Below are positions 7,576-14,794 of a stretch of DNA of 14,912 nucleotides, piece after piece. The notes under the pieces are model-generated. The model was not told the origin of the DNA. It saw only the letters and a program-made list of their open reading frames with translations, and did no database searches. Numbering within the stretch: the stretch's first letter is position 1; every line of letters starts with the position of its first letter. Position numbers and translations under genes: made by a program. This DNA comes from an uncultured Eubacteriales bacterium. GTDB lineage: Bacteria > Bacillota > Clostridia > Oscillospirales > Acutalibacteraceae. Location: NCBI GenBank assembly GCA_934667845.1, contig CAKUMQ010000060.1, positions 1-14,912 of the forward strand, given 5' to 3'.

Positions 7576-10164
7576 ATGAGACATATCAAGCCCCCGGCAC
7601 CCTTTGCCCGCAGCCAGCAGCTGATCGGCGTGCCGGAGCACCCTTGTGAAGCTACATTCCGCAACGGCTGCCTGATCTGCCCCTATGAGGAGATGGAGGT
7701 GCAGGCATTTCCCGAGCACAGCGGTCTGTACCTGATCCCGCTGCTCGGCGAACCGTTTGAGCTGTTCGGCAAGGACGGCTGCCGCGCCCTCCAGAGCTGG
7801 GAGCCGGAGGTGCCCGTCGCCGTCCACCGCACCGAACAGCAGGGCATCGTCTGGGAGGAACACGCCTTTTGCCTCATGCCGGAGACCGACACGGTCAGGA
7901 CCGGCAAAGAGGTGCTGTTTACACATCTGCGCTTTATTCTGCGCAATCCCGGCAGCACGCCCCGCAGGGCTGTGCTGTCATTCGCCCTGTGCAACTGCTT
8001 CCGCCCGCCGATCGACACCGACGGCGACTGGGATAAATTCTACTGGAAGACCTTTCTCCACCGCGATGTGATCTATGAGATCCTGGACGAGCAGCGGGAG
8101 CCCGCCCCCTATCCCTACCCGCTGCGGCAGGCGGGCGACTGCCTGATTGCCGAGGGCAAGGGCGTGCTGCTGTACAGCCCCGAGCCGTTTACCTATGAGC
8201 AGGGCAGCGGCGGCAGCTACGCCGACGGCACCCATATCGCCCACCGCGTGCGCTTTGCGCGCGAGCTGCCCGCAGGCGGCACGGCGGTCATCGAGCTGAC
8301 CGTGCCCTATCTGCCGCTGCCGGAGGAAAAAGCGGCGCTTTTGCGGGAGCTGTCCTATGACGACGCGCATGCCCGCGCCGAAGCGCTGTGGAAAGCCCGC
8401 CTGTCCGAAGGCTCGGAGCTTTCCGTTCCCGGCACGGCGCTGCGCGAGGCATGGCGGATGCAGACCGCCGCCACGCTGATGCTGCTCGACTGGCAGAACA
8501 AGGGCGATCCCGCGCTGTACGGCCGCGATCTCATCGCCGGCTGGGCAGACGGCTATCCCGACCAAACGCTCGGCTATGCCCATCTGTCCAACGCGCTCTA
8601 TGAATTTATCTGGGCACAGGAAAGCGGCTGCTGGGTCGTCGGCATGCTGGATCGGCAGGGCTATCATGAGCTTGCCGCCCGCTATCTGGAGACATTTTTT
8701 GTGCTTCAGGGTCACGCGACACCCGGCGTACACGACCCCTCGATCCTGCCGCCGCCCGAGGTCGGCCGGGCGTTCACCGGCACCACGGTGCATGCCTGGC
8801 TCAACAGCACAGGCGGCGTGCTGCGCGCCATCGCCGACCACTACCGCCTGACCCGTGACCGCGACTGGCTGCTCGCCCACAAGGACGGCATCCTCTCCGC
8901 CTGCCGCTGGGTCGAAGCGGTGCGGCAGTCCACCAAGACGGAGGCGTTTGCCCGTCAGCACGGCTACGGCTTAATGCCTCCGGGACAGAGCACCGACAGC
9001 GATTTTTCCTCCACCCATGTCCAGTGGTTCTACACCGACATCTGGACGCTCTACGGGCTGTCCGCCATTGCCGACGCGCTGATCGCCTGCGGCGTGCCGG
9101 AGGGCGAAACGGTCAAGGCACAGGCAGAGGATTATCTCTCCTGCTTTCTGCATGCGCTTGACGCAGCCGTTTTAGACACGGAGGATATGCCCGAGCACCC
9201 CGAGGACTACGACTTTTCCGCCTATCTTTTTATGGGGCCGCTTGAACGCGACCGCATCACCGCCTGGGATGAAAACGGCATCCCGCTGCCGCTGAAGGAC
9301 CACGTCATCGTTCGCAGCGAAGCCGAAAAGCGCGGCATCCGCCATTTTCTCCACGCCTGCACCCTCTGCACCGTGCCGCTGGACATCCCGTATCTGAGCA
9401 TGCCCGCGGCTAACTCCGCGCTCGGTCTGCTCTGTGACCGCATCGACTTTGACTCCGGCGAACCGCTCTATCCCGGCGCGCACCATTCCGGCCGCGACGT
9501 AGGCGAGGCGGTGCAGGACACGCGCAAGCTGCTCGGGCTGCCGCCGTTTGACAACGACGGGCTGTCCTATAACGAATACTTCCTGCTGCCAATCGCCATG
9601 CGCGGCGACTGGGCGGCCTATGAGGAGATCCTGGAGCTGACCCGCCGCTACGGCTGCGACCCCGACACCTACATGATGGTAGAGCAAATGGGGATCAACC
9701 GCCGCGAGCAGTGGTTCCAGCCCTGTCCGTTCGCCCTGTCGATGGCGAATTACCGCCGGATGCTCGAGCGCGCCGTGCTGTTTGAGGACGACGCCCGCGG
9801 CTGCCTGACGCTCTGCCGTCTGCTGCCGCAGGAATGGGTGGAAAACACCGTGACCTATGAGCGCCCGCTCGCCCTCACCCGCGCCGCCACCGCCTACGGC
9901 ACGCTGTCGGTCACTTACCGCGCCGACCTGATCCGCGACCGCATCACGATCACGCTCACCGCCGAAACGCCCGCGCGGCTGACCGTGCCTGTCGAGGTGT
10001 GGTTCCGCCACCCGCTCGGGCTGCGCGCCGCCGCTGTCACTGTCAACGGCATCCCCTGCGCCGGTGACGGCGAACATGTCCTGCTGCCCGAGAGCGCCGT
10101 ACAAAGCGGCTTTGTCACCGTGATTGCAGAATTTGCCGAACCGGAGTTTCATCCCGTAGGCTGA
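7576..10164 (+). CDS. Six-hairpin (alpha/alpha toroid) glycosidase-like protein
   Basis: An 862-aa protein without signal peptide, so cytoplasmic. Residues about 1-250 are beta-rich (an N-terminal sandwich). About 255-740 is helical with the pattern of six-hairpin glycosidases (GH63/GH78/GH15-like folds): TAATLMLLDWQNKGD, YGRDLIAGWADGYPDQ, GCWVVGMLDRQGYHELAARYL, GVLRAIADHYRLTRDRDWL, GLMPPGQSTD (465-474) and WFYTDIWTLYGL (484-495). A further beta domain closes the chain (about 755-862). Acidic candidates for catalysis are in DLIAGWADGYPD and in the STDSDF/YTDIW stretch, but I cannot assign a family or the catalytic pair. The start at 7576 follows AGGAGG. It is the first gene of a + strand operon with the GH36-like gene 21 bases downstream. 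It probably acts with that protein on the same imported saccharide. Fold is likely; substrate is unknown. Confidence 0.8.
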   Translation: MRHIKPPAPFARSQQLIGVPEHPCEATFRNGCLICPYEEMEVQAFPEHSGLYLIPLLGEPFELFGKDGCRALQSWEPEVPVAVHRTEQQGIVWEEHAFCLMPETDTVRTGKEVLFTHLRFILRNPGSTPRRAVLSFALCNCFRPPIDTDGDWDKFYWKTFLHRDVIYEILDEQREPAPYPYPLRQAGDCLIAEGKGVLLYSPEPFTYEQGSGGSYADGTHIAHRVRFARELPAGGTAVIELTVPYLPLPEEKAALLRELSYDDAHARAEALWKARLSEGSELSVPGTALREAWRMQTAATLMLLDWQNKGDPALYGRDLIAGWADGYPDQTLGYAHLSNALYEFIWAQESGCWVVGMLDRQGYHELAARYLETFFVLQGHATPGVHDPSILPPPEVGRAFTGTTVHAWLNSTGGVLRAIADHYRLTRDRDWLLAHKDGILSACRWVEAVRQSTKTEAFARQHGYGLMPPGQSTDSDFSSTHVQWFYTDIWTLYGLSAIADALIACGVPEGETVKAQAEDYLSCFLHALDAAVLDTEDMPEHPEDYDFSAYLFMGPLERDRITAWDENGIPLPLKDHVIVRSEAEKRGIRHFLHACTLCTVPLDIPYLSMPAANSALGLLCDRIDFDSGEPLYPGAHHSGRDVGEAVQDTRKLLGLPPFDNDGLSYNEYFLLPIAMRGDWAAYEEILELTRRYGCDPDTYMMVEQMGINRREQWFQPCPFALSMANYRRMLERAVLFEDDARGCLTLCRLLPQEWVENTVTYERPLALTRAATAYGTLSVTYRADLIRDRITITLTAETPARLTVPVEVWFRHPLGLRAAAVTVNGIPCAGDGEHVLLPESAVQSGFVTVIAEFAEPEFHPVG

Positions 10165-10185
10165 AAGAAAAAGGAGGAATCCCCC

Positions 10186-12204
10186 ATGTCCACGTATTCC
10201 CTGTCCACCCGCTCCGTCTCGCTGACAGTGACGGCGGCGGAAAACGGGCTGCTGCTCAGCCGCCTGACCGCCGCCGGCGACGGCTGGGACTTCATGCCGC
10301 AGCCCTCGCCGCTTCCTCTGCCCCGCGCCGTGCTGACGGCGCAGGGCGAATACGCGCCGCAGTGGCGGCTTGACAGCGTGACGGGAGACGGCGCCGCCGT
10401 CACGGCGCGCTATACCGATGCCGCCGGGCTGTCCGCCGTGTGGCGGCTGTCCGCCGACACGGAAAAGGAGGGGCCGGTCGTAGCGGCGCTCACGCTTGAA
10501 AACCGCACGGGCGAAACGCTCACCGTGCGCTACCGCGACATGGTATCCGCCCGCTTCGCCTTTGCCGTTGACGACGAGGCACGGCTGTACAATTTCACCC
10601 GCTCCAAGCTGTTCGGCTTTTCCCGCTTTCCCGGCGAGCCGCTGGCGGAGACCGGCGTGCTGGAGCACTGGTTTGCCCACAACACCGCCTTTTCCCACAA
10701 CGTCTGCAACGAATATGCGAACGACATCCCGACCAACTACCCGATGCTGCCGTTTGAGGTCATCCGCTCCGCCGCCGGGCGCGGCGTCTACATCGGCCAT
10801 GAATTTGCCTTCGGACGCTTTATGGATCTGTGCGAGGACGATCCGCGGCAGATCACCCACGAGACCTATCTCTGGGACGCGGGGCGGCTGACCGTGCCGG
10901 ACGGCGAGCCGCTTGCCTTCCCCGCCGCCTACCTCGGGGCGTTTGTCGGCGACCTTGACGCGGCGGGCAACCAGTTCAAGCGCTGGTTCTGGCACAAGCT
11001 GCCCCGTTCGGTACGGGAAAACCCCGCCGAGCCGCTGACGCAGGTCGATCTGCCGCAGCGAGAGGATGAGCTGCGCGAATTTTTGACCCTGTTTCCGTTA
11101 AAGCAGATGGGCTTTGAGATCGGCAAGATCGACATCGCCTGGCTGGACGGCACCTGTCCGCTGATAGAAAATTGGCCGGATTCCGACATGGAAAAGATCA
11201 CCCACTGGAACCCCGATCCCCTCAAATGGCCTCACGGCATGACGGCGGGACGAATCCTTGCCGAAAACGGGCTGCGCTTCAGTCTATGGATGAGCGACAC
11301 CTACCGACGCGTGCGCATCGGCACCAAAGAGGGACGCGAAGAGGAAAAGCAAGCGCTGCTCTCCCGCTCGCTTGACTACGGCTTCGACACCTGGCGCAGC
11401 GATTTTGAGCTGGAAAACGAGCCGTTTGACTACCGCAACCATGAGGGGCTGCTGGAAATACTCGACTACATGATCGCCAACCGCCCGAATTTCCGCTACG
11501 AGCACTGTGCCGGTGCTGCGGCGCTCAAGGATTTTTCCACGCTGCAGCGCATCAACGTGTTCACCTCTGAGGACGGCACGACAGCGCTGCGCCACCGCCG
11601 CACGTTTTACACCAACAGCTATATGATCCCGCCCGTGCAGATCAAGGCAGACATCGTCCCGCAGTGCAAAATGCCGCCCGACGACAGCGCCGGCGTGACG
11701 GAATTTTTCCGCAACACGCCCTATATCCGCTACGCCCTGCGCAGCGGCTTTCTCGGTGCCATCCAGTCCTCCATGCCGATGGAAATGTATCTGGGACTGG
11801 GACCGATCGACCGCGCACGGCGGGAAACGCTGCCCTATTACCTTGAGCTTGTCCGCCATCTCGCCCTGTACCGGGAGCGGATGCGCCCGATCCTGCGGCA
11901 GGGCGATGTCTACCATGTGCTGCCGATGGCAAACGGCGTGGACTGGGACGGCTTTTTCTTCTATAACCCCGCCATTGCCCGCGGCGCACTGCTGGTGTTC
12001 AAGCCGTCGGTGCGCGCGGAGGGCGGAGACAACCGCCGCATTGCCCTGCCCGGGCTTGAGCCGGACGGCATGTTCACCTGCACGTTTGAGGACCGCACCG
12101 AGCAGACCGTCACCGCCCTCGGCAGCGAGCTAAATGAGGGGCTTTGGGTGCGCGGTCTGTCCGGCGACCATGCCTCCGAGATCGTCTGGGTCGACAGGAT
12201 CTGA
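10186..12204 (+). CDS. GH36-like (alpha-galactosidase superfamily) glycoside hydrolase
   Basis: A 672-aa protein without signal peptide. The layout is that of clan GH-D/GH36: a beta-sandwich N-domain (about 1-280), a TIM barrel (about 310-560) and a C-terminal beta domain. Barrel landmarks are GFEIGKIDIAWLDG (309-322), DTWRSDF (401-407), where Asp406 sits at the usual nucleophile position (KxD type), and YEHCAGAAALKDF (438-450), equivalent to the ENCSSGGGRFD region with Asp449 as candidate acid/base. TSEDGTTALR (460-469) resembles the following TSDNTDA motif. The glycine-rich GGGR stretch is replaced by GAAALK, so the subsite differs from true alpha-galactosidases and the specificity may be something else. 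The start has GGAGG (10173-10177) 8 bases before the ATG. It is the second gene of the operon; an intracellular exo-glycosidase role is inferred. Confidence 0.85.
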   Translation: MSTYSLSTRSVSLTVTAAENGLLLSRLTAAGDGWDFMPQPSPLPLPRAVLTAQGEYAPQWRLDSVTGDGAAVTARYTDAAGLSAVWRLSADTEKEGPVVAALTLENRTGETLTVRYRDMVSARFAFAVDDEARLYNFTRSKLFGFSRFPGEPLAETGVLEHWFAHNTAFSHNVCNEYANDIPTNYPMLPFEVIRSAAGRGVYIGHEFAFGRFMDLCEDDPRQITHETYLWDAGRLTVPDGEPLAFPAAYLGAFVGDLDAAGNQFKRWFWHKLPRSVRENPAEPLTQVDLPQREDELREFLTLFPLKQMGFEIGKIDIAWLDGTCPLIENWPDSDMEKITHWNPDPLKWPHGMTAGRILAENGLRFSLWMSDTYRRVRIGTKEGREEEKQALLSRSLDYGFDTWRSDFELENEPFDYRNHEGLLEILDYMIANRPNFRYEHCAGAAALKDFSTLQRINVFTSEDGTTALRHRRTFYTNSYMIPPVQIKADIVPQCKMPPDDSAGVTEFFRNTPYIRYALRSGFLGAIQSSMPMEMYLGLGPIDRARRETLPYYLELVRHLALYRERMRPILRQGDVYHVLPMANGVDWDGFFFYNPAIARGALLVFKPSVRAEGGDNRRIALPGLEPDGMFTCTFEDRTEQTVTALGSELNEGLWVRGLSGDHASEIVWVDRI

Positions 12205-12235
12205 TCCTTCCCCACGCAGAAATACACCATGCAGA

Positions 12236-12271
12236 GATCCCCCCGCGCAGCGTGTGCTGCACGGGGGGATC
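12236..12271. terminator. Long perfect hairpin between convergent operons
   Basis: GATCCCCCCG (12236-12245) pairs perfectly with CGGGGGGATC (12262-12271). Inside it GCAGC (12247-12251) pairs with GCTGC (12256-12260) around GTGT, leaving one C/A mismatch. It sits 32 bases after the GH36-like stop and 30 bases before the end of the convergent gene at 12301. No T run follows directly on either strand (the nearest is TTTTTT at 12286-12291 on the +), so it is either an atypical bidirectional terminator or a 3' stabilising structure. Confidence 0.65.
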
Positions 12272-12300
12272 GTTGTATGTTCGCCTTTTTTCGCGGTCAT

Positions 12301-12717
12301 TCACGGCAAAAAGCAGATGGCTTTTGCCCATTCCCGTTCCTTATCCGTCAGCCCCTCGCTGCTGCGCAGCGAGACCGAAGCATCCGGATAGCGGTGCACG
12401 ATCTTGGACAGAATCGCAAGGGGAAGCGATTTCTGCCGGATCTGCGCAAGCTCCTCCGTCGTCTCCTCATGCTGGCGGAGCGGGAGGATCATGCCGACGA
12501 TCTTCCCGTCCTGCTTCCACAGGTGGATCTCCAGCCCGCTGTCCGCCGGCAGATTCAGATAGTTGGCAAACCGCCGCTCCTCCTCCTTGGTCAGCCCCGC
12601 AGACAGGTCGTAGACCTCCTCATCGGATTTACCGACCGACAGCCCGATGCCGAGTCCCAGAAACACCGAGACCAGCACAGCCGCCGCCAGCAGCATGACG
12701 CCCGACTTTTTCTTCAC
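12301..12717 (-). CDS. Small single-pass membrane protein, coupled to the DraG-fold gene
   Basis: I do not recognise this 138-aa protein. It starts with KKK, then one hydrophobic helix (about 7-28) and a hydrophilic remainder. The charged start suggests the N-terminus stays inside and the body faces outside, or a signal anchor. The body contains EEERRFANYLNLP, a strand pair around LEIHLWKQDGKIVGMILPL, and a C-terminal GLTDKEREWAKAICFL helix. The GTG start at 12717 is supported by GGAGGTGA (12722-12729) and by a 4-base GTGA overlap with the stop of the upstream gene, a sign of translational coupling. Starting at the upstream ATG (12765) would add a polar stretch that is simply the other gene read out of frame. 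The coupling implies the two proteins are needed together in fixed ratio. Function is unknown. Confidence 0.8.
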   Translation of the reverse strand: MKKKSGVMLLAAAVLVSVFLGLGIGLSVGKSDEEVYDLSAGLTKEEERRFANYLNLPADSGLEIHLWKQDGKIVGMILPLRQHEETTEELAQIRQKSLPLAILSKIVHRYPDASVSLRSSEGLTDKEREWAKAICFLP

Positions 12718-14681
12718 GGTGTCACCTCCGTCTGCGGCAGACCGGTGACAAGATCGGTATGCCACGGGCAGGCGTGGTGATAGCGGTTCGGGCGCGAGGT
12801 GCGGATGCCGATACTGTACAGGTAGTGCTCTGTGCGCTTGAGCGCCTTGATCACAATGCGGTTCTCACCCTTTCTGAACATCAGGCGCGCCACGCTGTTG
12901 TAGGGCGTCCAGAAGCGAATCTCATCCTTTTCCAGCACCGGCTCGCCGTTGACATACAGCCGGTAGCCATCGTTATGCCCGATCACCAGCCACGCCTGCG
13001 TCTCCTCGGCAAACCACACGGAGGTCGTAAGATAGCAGCAGAGCTGCCCCTCCATATGGATGCAGTCGTCAAGCGGGATCAGATCCTCATAAGCGTTGAC
13101 AAAGCCCGCACGGCACGCCTCGTTTTCCGCCGACTGCCGCCCCGCGATCAGCGCCTCCTCGTCTAGATAGGGCTTATCCAGCATAACCTCATTGTTGACC
13201 ATCGCCTCCAGCGTCGGCAGGTTGCAGCCCTCACCGTGGCAGGGGGGCAGCGTATAGTCCTGTACGCTGCGCATCTGGTCGCAAAACGGCCCGTATACGG
13301 TAAACAGCCAGGCGCCAGCCAGCCCGAATGTGCAGGAGGCGACCTCCTCCCCGTCCGCAGCGATCACGGCGGCGCGGGTCAGGTTGGTCTGCGGCAGCCG
13401 GTCGATCGCCCCTGTCGAAGCCACGCTGGTCAGCACCCGCGTCTCCCCTGCCGCGAGCCAAAGCGTCTCCTGCGGCACGTCCCAGACGATGTCGGGGTTA
13501 TCGGAGGTAAGCGTCAGCGTCGCCGCCAGCGGCACGGCAAGCGGATTGCTCAGCGTCAGCGTCACCGCCGTGCGGTCCTCTCTGCCGATGGCGGGCTTTT
13601 CAGGATAATCCGCCGTCAGCGTCACCGCCGGCGCGGGCTTTTCCCAGCCAAGCGGTGCAAACGAAGCGGGCATATCCCCAAAAGTCAGCTCCGGGTTGAA
13701 CGCGGTGTTCTGCGCAATGCCGCAGGCAATGCGCAGCGTATCCTCCGTCAGCGCCGTCAGCGTATTGTCGGTGCGCTCCACCGGGATCCCGATAACAAAG
13801 CTATCCTTGACCATATCCCGCAGATCCTGCGGCATGGCGTCATAGCCCTTGAGTATGCCGAGCAGCGCCCCGGCAGATGCACAGGTGCAGTCGGTATCCG
13901 CCCCGCAGAACAGCGCCAGATTGAGGGTCTTTTCCATATCGCCGCCGCCGTAGAGCAGCGCAAGCTCGGTAAATCCGAGGTTCTGCACCGAATTCGTAAA
14001 ATCCGGGTGCCCGAACTGGCGGCGTATGCGCTCTGCCGTTTCCTCCCACGGTCTGCCGGAAAAATAATCCGCATCCACCGCCGCCAGGCAGCGGGCGAGC
14101 TTGGAATCCTCCGGAATGAACCGGCGGGCAGTTTTTAAAACGGCGTACATATCCGATTCAAAAAACGCCAGACTTTCCGCTGCCGCCAGATACATTTCCC
14201 CCCACACGGAGTTGTCCTGATGATCCAGCTGACCGTCCATGCGCGCATAATCCGCCGCGCGGTCGGGGTTGCCCGGGAAAGCCATGCCCCAGATCTCCGA
14301 GCGGATCGGGCAGCCCATGCCCTCCTTGAAGAACGGGTTGTTAAACCCGCCCGAATAGGGCGGACGGATCCCACGGCTGTAATTCTTCATAAAATAGCCG
14401 TACTCCGAGAAGAAATAGGTGCATTTTTCTTTCCAGAGCGCCGCCATATCGTCCATATCGAAATACGGACCCCTTTTTTGGAGCAGCTCGACCCATAAAA
14501 GCTGGATATCCAGGTCGTCGTTGGGCAGCGTAACGTCGATGATCTCCCGGAATCCGGAGATGCCCTCCACCTTCTTGAATCCCTCCACCGGTGCGCCGGC
14601 AGAGCCGCCTAAGCATTTGCCGAACCAGCCCCCGCGCACTTTATCCCGGAAAGTGGTAAATTGTAATTGTTTCACGAGCAT
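12714..14681 (-). CDS. ADP-ribosylglycohydrolase (DraG)-fold protein with C-terminal beta-sandwich
   Basis: A 655-aa protein from the ATG at 14681. The first 330 residues match the all-helical ADP-ribosylglycohydrolase fold: FRDKVRGGWFGKCLGGSAGAP at 11-31, PNDDLDIQLLW (53-63) where DraG enzymes have the metal-binding TDDT, and FCGADTDCTCASAGALLGI (258-276), equal to the GGDTDT metal site with both Asp kept. Residues about 350-450 form an Ig-like beta domain, and about 540-630 a jelly-roll with NDGYRLYVNGEPV and FRKGENRIVIKAL, as in sugar-binding domains of glycosidases or PA14-like modules. Usual DraG proteins are about 300 aa, so the added half is notable. No signal peptide. The start is uncertain: the only SD-like run, GGGGG (14684-14688), is 2 bases from this ATG but 8 from a GTG at 14675. 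Real substrate is unknown; hydrolysis of an N- or O-glycosidic bond is inferred. Confidence 0.85.
   Translation of the reverse strand: MLVKQLQFTTFRDKVRGGWFGKCLGGSAGAPVEGFKKVEGISGFREIIDVTLPNDDLDIQLLWVELLQKRGPYFDMDDMAALWKEKCTYFFSEYGYFMKNYSRGIRPPYSGGFNNPFFKEGMGCPIRSEIWGMAFPGNPDRAADYARMDGQLDHQDNSVWGEMYLAAAESLAFFESDMYAVLKTARRFIPEDSKLARCLAAVDADYFSGRPWEETAERIRRQFGHPDFTNSVQNLGFTELALLYGGGDMEKTLNLALFCGADTDCTCASAGALLGILKGYDAMPQDLRDMVKDSFVIGIPVERTDNTLTALTEDTLRIACGIAQNTAFNPELTFGDMPASFAPLGWEKPAPAVTLTADYPEKPAIGREDRTAVTLTLSNPLAVPLAATLTLTSDNPDIVWDVPQETLWLAAGETRVLTSVASTGAIDRLPQTNLTRAAVIAADGEEVASCTFGLAGAWLFTVYGPFCDQMRSVQDYTLPPCHGEGCNLPTLEAMVNNEVMLDKPYLDEEALIAGRQSAENEACRAGFVNAYEDLIPLDDCIHMEGQLCCYLTTSVWFAEETQAWLVIGHNDGYRLYVNGEPVLEKDEIRFWTPYNSVARLMFRKGENRIVIKALKRTEHYLYSIGIRTSRPNRYHHACPWHTDLVTGLPQTEVTP
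12722..12729 (-). promoter_or_regulatory. Ribosome binding site deciding the GTG start at 12717
   Basis: GGAGGTGA on the - strand lies inside the last codons of the DraG-fold gene, with 7 bases between GGAGG and the GTG. It marks a GTG start for the small membrane protein rather than the ATG at 12765. Confidence 0.8.
13555..13643 (-). repeat. Internal duplication in the linker of the DraG-fold gene
   Basis: GTCAGCGTCACCGCCG occurs at 13555-13570 and again at 13615-13630, exactly 60 bases apart. GCGGGCTTTTC occurs at 13591-13601 and 13633-13643. In the protein these give two EKPA...AVTLT units just after the DraG domain. This looks like a small in-frame duplication at the domain junction. Confidence 0.5.
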
Positions 14682-14705
14682 AACCCCCAAAAATTAAATA
14701 CGATA

Positions 14706-14733
14706 TTGACATTTTTGGAAAATGTGCTAAACT
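14706..14733 (+). promoter_or_regulatory. Promoter of the second AraC-family gene
   Basis: Consensus -35 TTGACA (14706-14711), a 16-base spacer ending in TGC (extended -10), then -10 TAAACT (14728-14733, 4 of 6). Transcription would start near 14740, about 55 bases before the ATG at 14795. The surrounding sequence is clearly AT-rich compared with the genes. Confidence 0.65.
14709..14725. repeat. Inverted repeat overlapping the -35 box (possible operator)
   Basis: ACATTTT (14709-14715) and AAAATGT (14719-14725) are perfect inverted copies around TGG. The repeat covers the end of the -35 hexamer and the promoter spacer, a position suited to a repressor or autoregulator. Confidence 0.5.
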
Positions 14734-14749
14734 ATATCTATACCTCAAA

Positions 14750-14763
14750 AAAGTGTACACTTT
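14750..14763. repeat. 14-bp perfect palindrome (possible operator)
   Basis: AAAGTGTACACTTT is a perfect palindrome just downstream of the predicted start of transcription for the gene at 14795, and upstream of the divergent DraG-fold gene. It is too short with no loop for a terminator, and its symmetry fits a dimeric regulator. Which protein binds is unknown. Confidence 0.5.
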
Positions 14764-14794
14764 ATTTGTTTTCATCAAAGAAGGACTGAGACAT

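Noticed and set aside
7375..7926. N-terminal extension of the AraC-family protein up to 7926
   Set aside because: It would run through its own TATAAT promoter and the coding start of the divergent gene; the 292-aa form has the normal family length.
9172..10995. 607-aa open frame on the - strand across the six-hairpin and GH36-like genes
   Set aside because: Crosses the boundary between two good + strand genes and has low-complexity Gly/Arg/Ala composition with no family features.
13236..14138. 300-aa open frame on the + strand inside the DraG-fold gene
   Set aside because: Antisense to conserved DraG metal-site motifs; Arg-rich with no family features.
14692..14727. Possible - strand promoter (TTTCCA, 17 bases, TTTAAT) for the DraG-fold gene
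   Set aside because: It would start transcription almost at the start codon and the -35 is poor, so I do not call it.
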